The notes under the pieces are model-generated. The model was not told the DNA's origin and ran no database searches. It worked only from the letters and a program-made list of their open reading frames with translations. From Sphingomonas sp. Y57 (lineage in GTDB: Bacteria > Pseudomonadota > Alphaproteobacteria > Sphingomonadales > Sphingomonadaceae), in the NCBI RefSeq assembly GCF_001015195.1, contig NZ_LDES01000018.1, positions 1 to 45,079 on the forward strand: DNA of 45,079 nt, given 5' to 3'. Both the position numbers and the translations under genes were made by a program. The number at the start of each line of letters is the position of its first letter. Within the stretch, counting starts at the first letter, position 1. This document shows positions 1 through 10,904 of the stretch, one piece after another.

Positions 1-19
1 GGCCTCCGCCGGCATGACG

Positions 20-361
20 TCAGAACGGCCCCTGCGGATAGACCCGTTCGTCGATCACGGCCTGCAGCTCGGCGATGCGCCGGTCGTAGGCGCGGGCGAG
101 GCAGGCCCGGTTCGCGCCGCAGGCCCGGCGCCGGCCGAGCCAGGCGGTCTGTTCGCGGCGCAGCACGTCGCGCGAGCCCATCGGCACGAAGCGCAGGTCG
201 AGGCCGTAGAGCACCGCCATCTTCACGTCGCGGTCGTTGAGCGCGCGGCTTGCGCAGACAGCCTGTTCGTCCGCCAGGCGTGCGCGGCCGCAGTCGAAGC
301 TGGCCGCGCCGGCAGCCGCGGGGAGGGCAGTGAGGAGGAGGGCGAGAATCGGGCGACGCAT
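20..361 (-). CDS. LprI-like (DUF1311) periplasmic small protein
   Basis: A 113-residue protein. The ATG at 361 (reverse strand) is chosen because a signal peptide follows it (MRRPILALLLTALPAAAGAA) and an AAAGG ribosome site lies about 8 nt upstream; the frame stays open further upstream but that part does not look like protein. After the signal comes an LprI/DUF1311-type domain: FDCGRARLADEQAVCAS, then a conserved Asp and Tyr region, RREQTAWLGRRRACG, and a C-terminal LARAYDRRIAEL helix. The four cysteines would suit two disulphides in the periplasm. Characterised relatives inhibit lysozyme, but most members have no known role, so only the family is claimed. It is divergent from the str operon and shares a 269-bp upstream region with rpsL. 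Confidence 0.75.
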   Translation of the reverse strand: MRRPILALLLTALPAAAGAASFDCGRARLADEQAVCASRALNDRDVKMAVLYGLDLRFVPMGSRDVLRREQTAWLGRRRACGANRACLARAYDRRIAELQAVIDERVYPQGPF

Positions 362-422
362 TGCAATGGCCTTTCGATCGGTCGCGGAGACAACGGATGC
401 CAAAATCCGGCGGTTCCACCGG

Positions 423-451
423 TTGACCGGACCCGACTCCTTCTCTATAGG
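423..451 (+). promoter_or_regulatory. candidate sigma70-type promoter of the str operon
   Basis: TTGACC (423-428) and TATAGG (446-451) are separated by exactly 17 bp and lie about 180 bp before rpsL, which leaves a long 5' leader. It is the best promoter-like pair in the 362-630 gap. The call is by eye; no transcription start is known. Confidence 0.5.
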
Positions 452-630
452 CGCGCCCTGCCCAAGGCCGGTCCGCCGGCGCTGGGGCGCTTGAACATTG
501 CCGATGCGTGTGATGGCCCGGGAGGTCGCAAGAGACCGCCGGGGCCTTCGTGCATTTCCGCTTGTCCGGCAACGGGCGGTGGAAGGTGATTCGGGCATCG
601 GTAAAGTAACTCTTAGAGGTGAAGGGCTTC

Positions 631-1002
631 ATGCCGACGATCAACCAGTTGATCCGCAAGGGTCGCGAACCGCAGAAGGCCAAGTCGAAGGTCCCTGCGA
701 TGGATAAGAACCCGCAGAAGCGCGGCGTTTGCACGCGCGTCTACACGACGACCCCGAAGAAGCCGAACTCGGCGCTGCGCAAGGTGGCCAAGGTCCGCCT
801 GACCAACAGCCGCGAAGTGATCAGCTACATTCCGGGTGAAGGCCATAACCTCCAGGAGCACTCGGTGGTCCTGATCCGCGGTGGCCGTGTGCGCGACCTT
901 CCGGGTGCGCGCTATCACGTTCTCCGCGGCGTGCTCGACACGCAGGGTGTCAAGGATCGCAAGCAGAGCCGTTCGAAGTACGGCGCCAAGCGTCCCAAGT
1001 AA
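631..1002 (+). CDS. rpsL: 30S ribosomal protein S12
   Basis: S12 (123 residues) lines the decoding centre of the small subunit and is the classical target of streptomycin-resistance mutations. The sequence is collinear with E. coli S12, including [25 protein letters not shown] (given in parts: [18 protein letters not shown] then PNSALRK) and [17 protein letters not shown]. The ATG at 631 begins [11 protein letters not shown], the normal S12 start; a GTG four codons upstream is in frame but overlaps the ribosome site AGAGGTGAAGG (615-625). Lys43 is intact, but residue 88, a lysine in E. coli (GRVKDLPG), is arginine here (GRVRDLPG, codon CGC at 892-894). It is the first gene of rpsL-rpsG-fusA-tuf, 13 nt before rpsG. 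Confidence 0.98.
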   Translation: MPTINQLIRKGREPQKAKSKVPAMDKNPQKRGVCTRVYTTTPKKPNSALRKVAKVRLTNSREVISYIPGEGHNLQEHSVVLIRGGRVRDLPGARYHVLRGVLDTQGVKDRKQSRSKYGAKRPK

Positions 1003-1015
1003 GAGGTAGATCGAA

Positions 1016-1486
1016 ATGGCTCGTCGTCGCCGCCCCGAAAAGCGCGAAATCCTTCCCGACCCGAAGTTCGGGGATGTCGTGCTCAGCAAGTTCATGAACA
1101 GTGTCATGCTCGACGGTAAGAAGTCCGTCGCCGAAGGCATCGTCTATGGCGCTCTCGAAACCATCGAAGCCCGCGCCAAGCGCGAGCCGCTGGGTGTCTT
1201 CCATGAGGCGCTCAACAATGTGAAGCCGGGCATCGAGGTCCGCAGCCGCCGCGTCGGCGGTGCGACCTACCAGGTCCCGGTCGAGGTCCGCCCGGATCGT
1301 TCGCAGGCGCTCGCCATCCGCTGGCTGATCTCGGCCGCCCGTGCGCGGTCGGAGCACACCATGGCGGGCCGCCTGTCGGGCGAACTGCTGGACGCCGCGA
1401 ACAACCGTGGCAATGCGGTCAAGAAGCGTGAGGACACGCACCGCATGGCCGAGGCCAATCGCGCCTTCTCGCATTATCGCTGGTAA
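1016..1486 (+). CDS. rpsG: 30S ribosomal protein S7
   Basis: S7 (156 residues, the usual size) nucleates assembly of the 3' domain of 16S rRNA and forms part of the E-site/mRNA exit channel. [20 protein letters not shown] at the N-terminus and [20 protein letters not shown] in the centre are diagnostic. AGAGGTAG lies 6 nt before the start. It follows rpsL closely. In E. coli S7 is the translational repressor of the str operon; whether that holds here cannot be read from the sequence, though a long hairpin follows the gene. Confidence 0.98.
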   Translation: MARRRRPEKREILPDPKFGDVVLSKFMNSVMLDGKKSVAEGIVYGALETIEARAKREPLGVFHEALNNVKPGIEVRSRRVGGATYQVPVEVRPDRSQALAIRWLISAARARSEHTMAGRLSGELLDAANNRGNAVKKREDTHRMAEANRAFSHYRW

Positions 1487-1497
1487 CAGCGACGTGC

Positions 1498-1529
1498 TTC
1501 GAGCCCGCTCCTCATGGGGCGGGCTCGAA
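1498..1529 (+). promoter_or_regulatory. long hairpin between rpsG and fusA
   Basis: TTCGAGCCCGC (1498-1508) pairs perfectly with GCGGGCTCGAA (1519-1529); two or three further pairs close a small loop. There is no T-run after it, so it is not a classical terminator. It could be an RNase processing site, a partial attenuator, or part of an S7-binding element in the rpsG-fusA spacer. Confidence 0.6.
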
Positions 1530-1602
1530 AGTGTAACAGTCCGTTCCCATATCGTCGGAGCCGGGTCGGCAAGGCCCTTCCCCGACATCGGAGTTTAAGA
1601 TC

Positions 1603-3675
<2,073 letters not shown>

Positions 3676-3751
3676 TCGGAAATTTGTGGTTATGGGCGCG
3701 TCCGCATCGGGCGGCGCGTCCGGCAATTGATTCGAAGAGAAGAGGCAAAAA

Positions 3752-4942
3752 ATGGCTAAGGCTAAGTTTGAGCGGACCAAGCCGCACTGCAATATCGGCA
3801 CCATCGGCCACGTCGACCATGGCAAGACGTCGCTCACGGCAGCCATCACCAAGGTCCTCGCCGAGACCGGCGGCGCGACCTTCGTCGACTATGCCAACAT
3901 CGACAAGGCTCCCGAGGAGCGTGAGCGCGGCATCACCATCTCGACCGCGCACGTCGAGTATGAGACCGAGCAGCGCCACTATGCGCACGTCGACTGCCCG
4001 GGCCACGCCGACTATGTGAAGAACATGATCACCGGCGCCGCGCAGATGGACGGTGGTATCCTCGTCGTCTCGGCCACCGACGGCCCGATGCCGCAGACCC
4101 GCGAGCACATCCTGCTCGCCCGTCAGGTCGGCGTTCCGGCGCTCGTCGTGTTCATGAACAAGGTCGACCTCGTCGACGATCCCGAGATCCTGGAGCTCGT
4201 CGAGCTCGAGGTTCGCGAGCTGCTCTCGTCCTACGAGTTCCCGGGCGACGACATCCCCGTCATCAAGGGTTCGGCCGTCAAGGCGCTCGACGGCACCAAT
4301 GACGAGATCGGCCGCAACGCCGTTCTCGAGCTGATGGCCGCTGTCGACTCGTACATCCCGCAGCCCGAGCGCCCGCTCGACAAGCCGTTCCTGATGCCGA
4401 TCGAAGACGTGTTCTCGATCTCGGGTCGCGGCACCGTCGTCACCGGCCGCGTCGAGACCGGTCAGGTCAAGGTCGGCGAGGAAGTCGAAATCGTCGGCAT
4501 CAAGGACACCCGCAAGACCACCGTCACGGGCGTCGAGATGTTCCGTAAGCTGCTCGACAGCGGCCAGGCGGGCGACAACATCGGCGCGCTGATCCGCGGC
4601 GTCGGCCGTGATGAGGTCGAGCGTGGTCAGGTTCTGGCCAAGCCGGGCTCGATCAAGCCGCACACCGACTTCTCGTCGGAAGTCTACGTGCTGTCGAAGG
4701 AAGAGGGTGGCCGTCACACGCCGTTCTTCGCCAACTATCGTCCGCAGTTCTACTTCCGCACCACGGACGTCACCGGCACTGTCGAGCTGCCCGAGGGCAC
4801 CGAAATGGTCATGCCCGGCGACAACGTGAAGCTCGGCGTCAAGCTCATTGCCCCGATCGCCATGGAAGAGGGCCTGCGCTTCTCGATCCGTGAAGGCGGC
4901 CGCACCGTCGGCGCCGGGGTTGTCAGCTCGATCCTGAAGTAA
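3752..4942 (+). CDS. tuf: Elongation factor Tu
   Basis: EF-Tu (396 residues) carries aminoacyl-tRNA to the ribosome as a GTP complex. [10 protein letters not shown] (P-loop, about residues 18-27), [36 protein letters not shown] and NKVDLVDD mark the G domain; domains II and III follow, ending [15 protein letters not shown] purine-rich AGAAGAGGC lies just before the start. Alphaproteobacteria often carry a second tuf elsewhere, so this may be one of two. A strong terminator follows directly, closing the str operon. Confidence 0.98.
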   Translation: MAKAKFERTKPHCNIGTIGHVDHGKTSLTAAITKVLAETGGATFVDYANIDKAPEERERGITISTAHVEYETEQRHYAHVDCPGHADYVKNMITGAAQMDGGILVVSATDGPMPQTREHILLARQVGVPALVVFMNKVDLVDDPEILELVELEVRELLSSYEFPGDDIPVIKGSAVKALDGTNDEIGRNAVLELMAAVDSYIPQPERPLDKPFLMPIEDVFSISGRGTVVTGRVETGQVKVGEEVEIVGIKDTRKTTVTGVEMFRKLLDSGQAGDNIGALIRGVGRDEVERGQVLAKPGSIKPHTDFSSEVYVLSKEEGGRHTPFFANYRPQFYFRTTDVTGTVELPEGTEMVMPGDNVKLGVKLIAPIAMEEGLRFSIREGGRTVGAGVVSSILK

Positions 4943-4961
4943 TATAGCGCGTTCAAACGGG

Positions 4962-4999
4962 CCGGTCGGCCCCTTCGGGGGGCCGGCCGGTTCGCTTTT
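4962..4999 (+). terminator. rho-independent terminator after tuf
   Basis: CCGGTCGGCCCC (4962-4973) pairs with GGGGCCGGCCGG (4979-4990), with one T-G wobble and loop TTCGG. TTCGCTTTT follows. It lies 19 bp after the tuf stop and separates the str operon from rpsJ. Confidence 0.85.
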
Positions 5000-5060
5000 G
5001 TTGATTATAGGTTGGAAGGCGGCACTATCGCCGCACGGCTCTTTCGCATCGGTGTAGGAC

Positions 5061-5372
5061 ATGGAAACGCAGAATATCCGTATTCGCCTGAAGGCATTCG
5101 ACCATCGTGTGCTCGATCAGGCTACCGGCGACATCGCCGACACCGCCCGCCGTACCGGCGCGCTCATCCGTGGTCCGATCCCGCTGCCCACCCGCATCGA
5201 GAAGTTCACCGTGAACCGCGGCCCGCACATCGACAAGAAGTCGCGCGAGCAGTTCGAGGTGCGGACCTACAAGCGGCTGCTGGACATCGTGCAGCCCACC
5301 CCGCAGACGGTCGACGCGCTGATGAAGCTCGATCTCGCAGCGGGTGTTGATGTCGAGATCAAACTGGCCTAA
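5061..5372 (+). CDS. rpsJ: 30S ribosomal protein S10
   Basis: S10 (103 residues) is a head protein of the small subunit and, in E. coli, also NusE of the antitermination complex. [49 protein letters not shown] and the C-terminal [11 protein letters not shown]-like end (here [12 protein letters not shown]) are typical. In most relatives rpsJ leads straight into rplC; here it is isolated, with the tuf terminator before it and a 280-bp structured gap after it. No convincing promoter was found in the 60 bp between the terminator and the start. Confidence 0.98.
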   Translation: METQNIRIRLKAFDHRVLDQATGDIADTARRTGALIRGPIPLPTRIEKFTVNRGPHIDKKSREQFEVRTYKRLLDIVQPTPQTVDALMKLDLAAGVDVEIKLA

Positions 5373-5384
5373 GAGGCCGGCTCC

Positions 5385-5420
5385 GCGCGGGACCGAATCG
5401 GGCCCGCGCTCGTCGTTTTT
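5385..5420 (+). terminator. candidate terminator after rpsJ
   Basis: GCGCGGG (5385-5391) pairs with CCCGCGC (5403-5409); five Ts follow at 5416-5420 after a short spacer. It lies 12 bp after the rpsJ stop. The stem is only 7 bp, so it may be partial. Confidence 0.6.
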
Positions 5421-5602
5421 CTCCCCGGACTCGTCCGGTGCGATCGAGGAGCGACGGGAGGAGTAGGGATACCGACCGGCCCGCTCGATCGAGAGGTGCC
5501 GGTGTCCTGGTCCCCGCCCTTCGCAGAGATGCGAAGAACCGAGCCCGGGCGGGGGCTATCGATCATTGGGCTGGAAGCTTCGGTTCACACCGAAGCTTTT
5601 TT
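5421..5602 (+). promoter_or_regulatory. structured rplC leader ending in a terminator-like attenuator
   Basis: The gap between rpsJ and rplC holds ordered secondary structure. There is a small hairpin CCGGA/TCCGG (5425-5438). A nested element follows, in which CCCCGCCC (5512-5519) can pair with GGGCGGGG (5547-5554) around an inner hairpin CTTCGCA-GAGA-TGCGAAG (5519-5536). Last comes a perfect 10-bp stem AAGCTTCGGT/ACCGAAGCTT (5575-5584 with 5589-5598) followed by TTTT (5599-5602), some 50 bp before the rplC start. The last hairpin is a textbook intrinsic terminator in front of the operon rather than behind it, so an attenuator for rplC-rplD and the downstream genes is likely. The regulator (for example L4, as in the E. 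coli S10 leader) is unknown. Confidence 0.65.
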
Positions 5603-5652
5603 CGTTGGCACGCTCGCCGCTAACGCGAGCCTCTGTTGGGAAGGAACGGATC

Positions 5653-6408
5653 ATGCGCACTGGCGTGATCGCGAAGAAGATGGGGATGACCCGCCTGTTC
5701 CAGGAAGATGGTCGGCACGTGCCGGTCACCGTCCTGGCGCTGGAGAATGTACAGGTCGTGGCTCGCCGCGAACAGGGCCGCGACGGTTATGTCGCCGTCC
5801 AGCTCGGCGCCGGCTCGGCCAAGCCGAAGAATCTCACCAAGCCGGAGCGCGGCCATTTCGGCAAGGCCGAGGTGGAGCCGAAGGCTTTCCTCGCCGAGTT
5901 CCGCGTGTCGGAAGACGGCCTGCTCGACGTTGGCGCGGAAATCTCCGCGGACCATTATGTCGCGGGCCAGTTCGTCGACATCCAGGGCAGCACCCAGGGT
6001 AAGGGTTTCGCGGGCGGCATGAAGCGCTGGGGCTTCGGCGGTCTGCGCGCCACCCACGGCGTCTCGGTCTCGCACCGCTCGCTCGGTTCGACCGGTCAGC
6101 GCCAGGATCCGGGCAAGGTCTTCAAGAACAAGAAGATGGCCGGTCACATGGGTGACAAGAACCGCACCCAGCAGAACCTCGAGATCGTCCAGACCGACGC
6201 CGAGCGCGGCCTTCTGTTCGTCAAGGGCTCGGTTCCGGGCTCGAAGGGCGGCTGGCTGCTGGTCAAGGACTCGGTCAAGATCGCCGCTCCCAAGGACGCG
6301 CCGTTCCCGGCCGGCCTGAAGTCGGCGGCCAACAGCAACAGCGCGCCTGCCGAGACGCCCGCGGAGGAAGTCGCGGCTCCCGAGGCCACCGAAGGCCAGG
6401 AGGGCTGA
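5653..6408 (+). CDS. rplC: 50S ribosomal protein L3
   Basis: L3 (251 residues) binds 23S rRNA domain VI near the peptidyl transferase centre and starts large-subunit assembly. The ATG at 5653 begins [16 protein letters not shown] with GGGAAGGAA upstream; an earlier in-frame ATG at 5566 would translate through the terminator hairpin and is rejected. [15 protein letters not shown] and the loop [23 protein letters not shown] (in pieces: [22 protein letters not shown]) are diagnostic. The C-terminus carries about 30 extra residues rich in Ala and Glu ([19 protein letters not shown]), as in some alphaproteobacteria. Three nt separate it from rplD. Confidence 0.97.
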   Translation: MRTGVIAKKMGMTRLFQEDGRHVPVTVLALENVQVVARREQGRDGYVAVQLGAGSAKPKNLTKPERGHFGKAEVEPKAFLAEFRVSEDGLLDVGAEISADHYVAGQFVDIQGSTQGKGFAGGMKRWGFGGLRATHGVSVSHRSLGSTGQRQDPGKVFKNKKMAGHMGDKNRTQQNLEIVQTDAERGLLFVKGSVPGSKGGWLLVKDSVKIAAPKDAPFPAGLKSAANSNSAPAETPAEEVAAPEATEGQEG

Positions 6409-6411
6409 TAG

Positions 6412-7038
6412 ATGAAGCTCAAGGTTCAGACCCTCGACGCCAAGGCGTCGGGTGACATCGAACTCAACGACGAGGTCTTCGCCGTCGAGCCGCGTGCAGA
6501 CATCCTCGCACGTGTCGTCCAGTGGCAGCTCCACAACCGTCGCGCTCCGGCGCGTGCGGCGCGCGAGCGTTCGGACGTCGCCCGCTCGGGCAAGAAGTTC
6601 GGTCGCCAGAAGGGCGGCGGTACCGCCCGTCACGGCGATCGCCGTGCGCCCGTCTTCATCGGTGGCGGCAAGGCCCACGGTCCCCGCGCCCGGGTGTTCG
6701 AGAGCAGCCTCAACAAGAAGGTCCGCGCGCTCGGCCTGAAGATGGCACTGTCGTCGAAGGCCAAGGACGGCAAGCTGGTCGTGGTCGACACGCTCGAGCT
6801 CAAGGACGCCAAGACCAAGGCGCTGATCGCGAAGATCGGCAAGCTCGGTTTCGGCGCGACGGCGCTGGTGATCGACGGCGAGGCGGTCGACAACGGCTTT
6901 CAGCTCGCTTCGTCGAACATCCACACGATCAACGTGCTGCCGGCGATCGGTGCCAACGTCTACGACATTCTGAAGCATGAGACGCTGGTGCTGACGCGCG
7001 CCGCTGTCGAGAAGCTGGAGGCGCGCTTCAATGGCTAA
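6412..7038 (+). CDS. rplD: 50S ribosomal protein L4
   Basis: L4 (208 residues) binds 23S rRNA domain I and extends a loop into the polypeptide exit tunnel. The tunnel loop [31 protein letters not shown] (seen as [17 protein letters not shown] then [10 protein letters not shown]) is intact at about residues 62-92. In E. coli L4 represses its own operon at the S10 leader, which makes it the first candidate ligand for the structured gap upstream of rplC. The last 8 nt overlap the start of rplW, so the two are probably translationally coupled. Confidence 0.97.
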   Translation: MKLKVQTLDAKASGDIELNDEVFAVEPRADILARVVQWQLHNRRAPARAARERSDVARSGKKFGRQKGGGTARHGDRRAPVFIGGGKAHGPRARVFESSLNKKVRALGLKMALSSKAKDGKLVVVDTLELKDAKTKALIAKIGKLGFGATALVIDGEAVDNGFQLASSNIHTINVLPAIGANVYDILKHETLVLTRAAVEKLEARFNG

Positions 7039-7345
7039 GAAGGAAGCCGTGGTGGACAACCGCCACTATGACGTGGTGCTGCGGCCCCACATCACCGAAA
7101 AGACCACTTTGCTCTCCGAGCACAATGCCGTGGTGTTCCAGGTTGCGGGCGATGCCAGCAAGCCGGAGATCAAGGCCGCTGTCGAGGCGCTGTTCAACGT
7201 CAAGGTCACCGGCGTGAACACGATCGTCTCCAAGGGCAAGACGAAGCGCTGGAAGGGCACGCCCTACAAGCGCTCCGACGTGAAGAAGGCGATCGTGACG
7301 CTGGCCGAAGGCCAGTCCATCGATGTGACGGAAGGCGTGCGCTGA
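7031..7345 (+). CDS. rplW: 50S ribosomal protein L23
   Basis: L23 (104 residues) sits at the tunnel exit, where trigger factor and SRP dock. [24 protein letters not shown] and the loop [19 protein letters not shown] (about residues 70-88) fit the family. It starts inside the end of rplD (8-nt overlap) and ends 1 nt before rplB. Confidence 0.97.
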   Translation: MAKKEAVVDNRHYDVVLRPHITEKTTLLSEHNAVVFQVAGDASKPEIKAAVEALFNVKVTGVNTIVSKGKTKRWKGTPYKRSDVKKAIVTLAEGQSIDVTEGVR

Positions 7346-7346
7346 G

Positions 7347-8183
7347 ATGGCACTCAAGCATTACAACCCGACGAGCCCGGCCCGCCGCGGCCTCATCCTC
7401 GTCGACAAGTCGGGCCTCCACAAGGGCAAGCCCGTCAAGGCGCTGACCGAAGGTAAGCGCAAGTCGGGTGGCCGTAACAACCAGGGCCATGCGACCGCGC
7501 GCGGCATCGCCGGCGGTCACAAGCAGAAGTATCGCATTGTCGACTTCAAGCGTCGGAAGTGGGATCAGCCCGCGACCGTCGAGCGCCTGGAATATGACCC
7601 CAACCGTTCGGCCTTCATCGCGCTGGTGAAGTATGAGGACGGCGAGCTGGCCTACATCCTCGCGCCGCAGCGTCTTGGCGCCGGTGACGTGATCGTCGCT
7701 GCCAAGAAGACCGACACGAAGCCGGGCAATGCGATGGAGATCGGCCAGGCCCCGGTCGGCACGATCGTCCACAATGTCGAGATGAAGCCCGGCAAGGGCG
7801 GTCAGATCGCGCGTGCGGCGGGCACCTATGTGCAGATCGTCGGCCGCGACAAGGGCATGGTGATGGTTCGCCTGAACTCGGGCGAGCAGCGCTACATCCG
7901 GTCGGACTGCATGTGCACCGTCGGTGCGGTGTCGAACCCGGACAATGCGAACCAGAACCTCGCCAAGGCCGGTCGCAACCGCTGGCTCGGCCGTCGTCCG
8001 CTCACCCGCGGTGTCGCCAAAAACCCGGTCGACCACCCGCATGGCGGCGGTGAAGGCCGCACCTCGGGCGGCCGTCATCCGGTCACCCCGTGGGGCAAGC
8101 CCACCAAGGGTGCGCGGACCCGCCACAACAAGGCGACCGACAAGTTCATCATCCGTTCGCGCCACGCGAAGAAGAAGAGGTAA
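7347..8183 (+). CDS. rplB: 50S ribosomal protein L2
   Basis: L2 (278 residues) is a primary 23S rRNA binder needed for subunit association and close to the peptidyl transferase centre. [41 protein letters not shown] and the essential [22 protein letters not shown] region (from about residue 228) are present, including the conserved His of HPHGGGEG. The preceding residues read RGVAKNPVD, with Lys where many bacteria have Met (RGVAMNPVD). It is packed between rplW (1 nt) and rpsS (3 nt). Confidence 0.98.
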   Translation: MALKHYNPTSPARRGLILVDKSGLHKGKPVKALTEGKRKSGGRNNQGHATARGIAGGHKQKYRIVDFKRRKWDQPATVERLEYDPNRSAFIALVKYEDGELAYILAPQRLGAGDVIVAAKKTDTKPGNAMEIGQAPVGTIVHNVEMKPGKGGQIARAAGTYVQIVGRDKGMVMVRLNSGEQRYIRSDCMCTVGAVSNPDNANQNLAKAGRNRWLGRRPLTRGVAKNPVDHPHGGGEGRTSGGRHPVTPWGKPTKGARTRHNKATDKFIIRSRHAKKKR

Positions 8184-8186
8184 TCC

Positions 8187-8459
8187 ATGGCCCGTTCCGT
8201 CTGGAAAGGTCCGTTCGTCGATCTCCACCTTCTCCGGAAGGCGGAAGGCGCTCAGGACAGTGGCGCGCGCGCTCCGATCAAGACCTGGTCGCGTCGCTCG
8301 ACCATCTTGCCGCAGTTCGTCGGTCTGACGTTCAACGTCTACAACGGCCGCAAGTTCGTGCCGGTTTCGGTCTCCGAGGAAATGGTCGGTCACAAGCTGG
8401 GTGAATTCGCGCCGACGCGCTACTTCCCCGGTCATGCCGACAAGAAGGGTAAGCGCTGA
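8187..8459 (+). CDS. rpsS: 30S ribosomal protein S19
   Basis: S19 (90 residues) forms a complex with S13 in the small-subunit head. [44 protein letters not shown] and the C-terminal [18 protein letters not shown] identify it. Its stop codon overlaps the rplV start (TGATG). Confidence 0.97.
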   Translation: MARSVWKGPFVDLHLLRKAEGAQDSGARAPIKTWSRRSTILPQFVGLTFNVYNGRKFVPVSVSEEMVGHKLGEFAPTRYFPGHADKKGKR

Positions 8460-8842
8460 TGTCGAAGCCCGCAGCTCCCCGCCGGGTCGGTGAGAAGGAG
8501 GCCCTTGCGGTCGCCACCACCGTTCGCGGCAGCCCGTACAAGCTCAATCTGGTCGCGGGTCTGATCCGTGGCAAGAAGGCCGGTGACGCACTCAATATCC
8601 TCACCTTCTCGAAGAAGGCGATGGCTGTCGACGTGCGCAAGGTGCTCGCCTCGGCGATCGCCAATGCCGAGAACAACCACAACCTCGACGTCGACGCGCT
8701 CGTCGTGAAGGAGGCTTCGGTCGGCAAGTCGATCGTCATGAAGCGCTTCGCCACCCGCGGCCGCGGCAAGTCGACCCGCATCATCAAGCCGTTCGCGCGC
8801 CTCCGGGTCGTCGTGCGCGAGCAGCAGGAAGAGGCTGAATAA
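8459..8842 (+). CDS. rplV: 50S ribosomal protein L22
   Basis: L22 (127 residues; E. coli 110) contributes the second protein constriction of the exit tunnel. [26 protein letters not shown] at the N-terminus (seen as [18 protein letters not shown]) and the beta-hairpin with [20 protein letters not shown] near the C-terminus fit. A short N-terminal addition ([20 protein letters not shown]) accounts for the extra length. It overlaps rpsS by one base and precedes rpsC by one base. Confidence 0.97.
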   Translation: MSKPAAPRRVGEKEALAVATTVRGSPYKLNLVAGLIRGKKAGDALNILTFSKKAMAVDVRKVLASAIANAENNHNLDVDALVVKEASVGKSIVMKRFATRGRGKSTRIIKPFARLRVVVREQQEEAE

Positions 8843-8843
8843 T

Positions 8844-9539
8844 ATGGGTCAGAAGTCCAACCCGATCGGCATGCGGCTGCAGATCAACCGCACCTGGGAC
8901 AGCCGCTGGTATGCCGACGGCGCAGATTACGGCCGTCTGCTGCTCGAGGATCTCAAGATCCGCAAGCACATCATGAAGGCGATCCCGCAGGCGGCGATCT
9001 CGAAGGTCGTGATCGAGCGTCCGGCCAAGCTGTGCCGCATCTCGGTCTATGCCGCGCGTCCGGGCGTCATCATCGGCAAGAAGGGCGCCGACATTGAGAA
9101 GCTTCGCCGCGCGCTCGGCAAGATGACCTCGTCGGACGTCTCGCTGAACATCGTCGAGATCCGCAAGCCGGAGATCGATTCGAAGCTCGTCGCCCAGGGT
9201 GTCGCCGACCAGCTCGAGCGCCGTATCGCCTTCCGCCGCGCCATGAAGCGTGCGGTGCAGTCGGCGCTGCGTCTCGGCGCCGAGGGCATCCGCATCACCT
9301 GCGCCGGCCGTCTGGGCGGCGCGGAGATCGCCCGCACCGAGTGGTATCGCGAAGGCCGCGTGCCGCTGCACACGCTGCGCGCGAACGTCGACTATGCCGA
9401 GGCCGAAGCCCACACCGCTTATGGTGTGTGCGGCATCAAGGTCTGGATCTTCAAGGGTGAGATCCTCGGCCATGATCCGCTGGCCCAGGACCGGCTCATG
9501 ATGGAAGCTCAGACGTCGGGGGTCCGGCCGGCGCGGTAA
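8844..9539 (+). CDS. rpsC: 30S ribosomal protein S3
   Basis: S3 (231 residues) forms part of the mRNA entry channel. [20 protein letters not shown], the KH-domain GxxG loop in [17 protein letters not shown] (about residues 72-88), and the C-terminal [21 protein letters not shown] are diagnostic. The stop codon lies inside the stem of a small hairpin, and 63 nt separate it from rplP, a wider gap than elsewhere in the cluster. Confidence 0.98.
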   Translation: MGQKSNPIGMRLQINRTWDSRWYADGADYGRLLLEDLKIRKHIMKAIPQAAISKVVIERPAKLCRISVYAARPGVIIGKKGADIEKLRRALGKMTSSDVSLNIVEIRKPEIDSKLVAQGVADQLERRIAFRRAMKRAVQSALRLGAEGIRITCAGRLGGAEIARTEWYREGRVPLHTLRANVDYAEAEAHTAYGVCGIKVWIFKGEILGHDPLAQDRLMMEAQTSGVRPAR

Positions 9540-9555
9540 GGGGCTTCCCCTTATC
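9535..9555 (+). promoter_or_regulatory. hairpin over the rpsC stop codon
   Basis: TAAGGGG (9537-9543) pairs with CCCCTTA (9547-9553), extended by GG/TC with one wobble; loop CTT. It includes the rpsC stop codon and has no T-run. CTGA...ACCG / CGGT...TCAG pairings follow in the same 63-nt spacer. It may tune expression or processing between rpsC and rplP. Confidence 0.4.
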
Positions 9556-9602
9556 AGCGTCGCCTGATCGACCGGACAATCGGTGTCAGAAGGCGATAGA
9601 AA

Positions 9603-10034
9603 ATGCTGCAACCAAAGCGCACCAAATTCCGCAAGGCCCACAAGGGCCGTATCCATGGCAACGCGCCGGGCGGCGCGTCGCTGAACTTCGGCGCGTTCGG
9701 CCTCAAGGCCCTCGAGCCGGATCGGATCACCGCGCGCCAGATCGAGGCGGCCCGCCGCGCGATCACGCGTCACATCAAGCGCCAGGGGCGTTTGTGGATC
9801 CGCATCTTCCCGGACGTGCCCGTCTCGTCGAAGCCCGCCGAAGTCCGCATGGGCTCGGGTAAGGGTTCGCCGGAGTTCTGGGCGGCCCGCGTCAAGCCCG
9901 GCCGTATCCTGTTTGAGCTCGACGGTGTTCCCGGCCCGCTCGCCCGTGTCGCCTTCGAGCGCGCGATGGAGAAGCTGCCGATCAAGACCAAGGTTGTCGC
10001 TCGCTTCGGCGAGTCGATCTACGAGGACAAGTAA
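9603..10034 (+). CDS. rplP: 50S ribosomal protein L16
   Basis: L16 (143 residues) sits at the A-site side of the large subunit and helps position t[24 protein letters not shown], the [21 protein letters not shown] segment and [29 protein letters not shown] (in pieces [18 protein letters not shown]) are typical; Arg82-equivalent MGSGKG context is preserved. One nt separates it from rpmC. Confidence 0.97.
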   Translation: MLQPKRTKFRKAHKGRIHGNAPGGASLNFGAFGLKALEPDRITARQIEAARRAITRHIKRQGRLWIRIFPDVPVSSKPAEVRMGSGKGSPEFWAARVKPGRILFELDGVPGPLARVAFERAMEKLPIKTKVVARFGESIYEDK

Positions 10035-10035
10035 G

Positions 10036-10239
10036 ATGGCGAAGATTGCCGATCTCACTGCCAAGACCGACGATCAGCTCGCCCAGGAGCTGGGCGAACT
10101 GAAGCGCGAGCAGTTCAACCTGCGCTTCCAGGCGGCGACCAGCCAGCTCGAGAAGCCGAGCCGCGTGAAGGAGGTCCGCCGGACCATCGCGCAGATCAAG
10201 ACCCTGCAGACGCAGCGCGCCGCTGCGGCCGCGAAGTAA
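10036..10239 (+). CDS. rpmC: 50S ribosomal protein L29
   Basis: L29 (67 residues) is a small helical protein next to L23 at the tunnel exit. The ATG at 10036 gives [20 protein letters not shown]; the same frame is open further upstream but that part lies inside rpl[21 protein letters not shown] and the C-terminal helix [15 protein letters not shown] are conserved. It ends in an Ala-rich tail and lies 12 nt before rpsQ. Confidence 0.95.
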   Translation: MAKIADLTAKTDDQLAQELGELKREQFNLRFQAATSQLEKPSRVKEVRRTIAQIKTLQTQRAAAAAK

Positions 10240-10251
10240 GGAGCGCCAGCC

Positions 10252-10512
10252 ATGCCGAAGCGCGTGCTGACCGGAACGGTGGTCTCCGACAAGACCGACA
10301 AGACCGTGGTTGTGAAAGTCGAACGTCGCGTGAAGCACGCGCTGTACGGCAAGATCATCAAGCGGTCGAAGAAGTATCACGCCCACGACGAGACCAACGA
10401 GTATCGCGAGGGTGAGACGGTGCGCATCGAAGAGACCGCGCCGATTTCGAAGCTCAAGACGTGGAAGGTGATCGAGCGGGTTGATACCCACGCGACGCCG
10501 AACCACGCCTGA
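10252..10512 (+). CDS. rpsQ: 30S ribosomal protein S17
   Basis: S17 (86 residues) is an OB-fold primary binder of the 16S rRNA 5' domain. [39 protein letters not shown] and [20 protein letters not shown] identify it. An AAGGAGCGCC ribosome site precedes the start. It is the last S10-operon gene before rplN, 20 nt downstream. Confidence 0.97.
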   Translation: MPKRVLTGTVVSDKTDKTVVVKVERRVKHALYGKIIKRSKKYHAHDETNEYREGETVRIEETAPISKLKTWKVIERVDTHATPNHA

Positions 10513-10532
10513 TTAGTGGAAGGGTCTGAACA

Positions 10533-10904
10533 ATGATCCAGATGCAGACGAACCTCGACGTCGCCGACAACAGCGGCGCGAAGAGGGTGCAGTGCATCAA
10601 GGTGCTGGGCGGTTCCAAGCGCCGTTTCGCGACCGTGGGCGACGTCATCGTCGTCTCGATCAAGGAAGCGGCTCCGCGCGGCAAGGTCAAGAAGGGTGAC
10701 GTGCATCGCGCGGTCATCGTTCGCACCGCCAAGGACATCCATCGTCCGGACGGTTCGACGATCCGTTTCGACGGCAATGCCGCCGTTCTGATCAACAAGA
10801 ACAGCGGCGAGCCGATCGGCACCCGCATCTTCGGCCCGGTGGTCCGCGAGCTCCGTGCCAAGAACCACATGAAGATCATCTCGCTCGCGCCCGAGGTGCT
10901 GTGA
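10533..10904 (+). CDS. rplN: 50S ribosomal protein L14
   Basis: L14 (123 residues, the same length as in E. coli) binds helix 95 of 23S rRNA and forms intersubunit bridges with 16S r[41 protein letters not shown] and the C-terminal [16 protein letters not shown]-like end ([16 protein letters not shown]) are diagnostic. In many bacteria this gene starts the spc operon; here only 20 nt precede it and no separate promoter is visible, so it is probably co-transcribed with rpsQ. Confidence 0.97.

Noticed and set aside
5006-5011. TATAGG as the -10 box of an rpsJ promoter
   Set aside because: No acceptable -35 at 15-19 bp; that position falls in the tuf terminator stem.
5566-5652. Upstream in-frame ATG that would lengthen L3 by 29 residues
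   Set aside because: It would translate the terminator hairpin; [11 protein letters not shown] with its own ribosome site is the normal L3 start.
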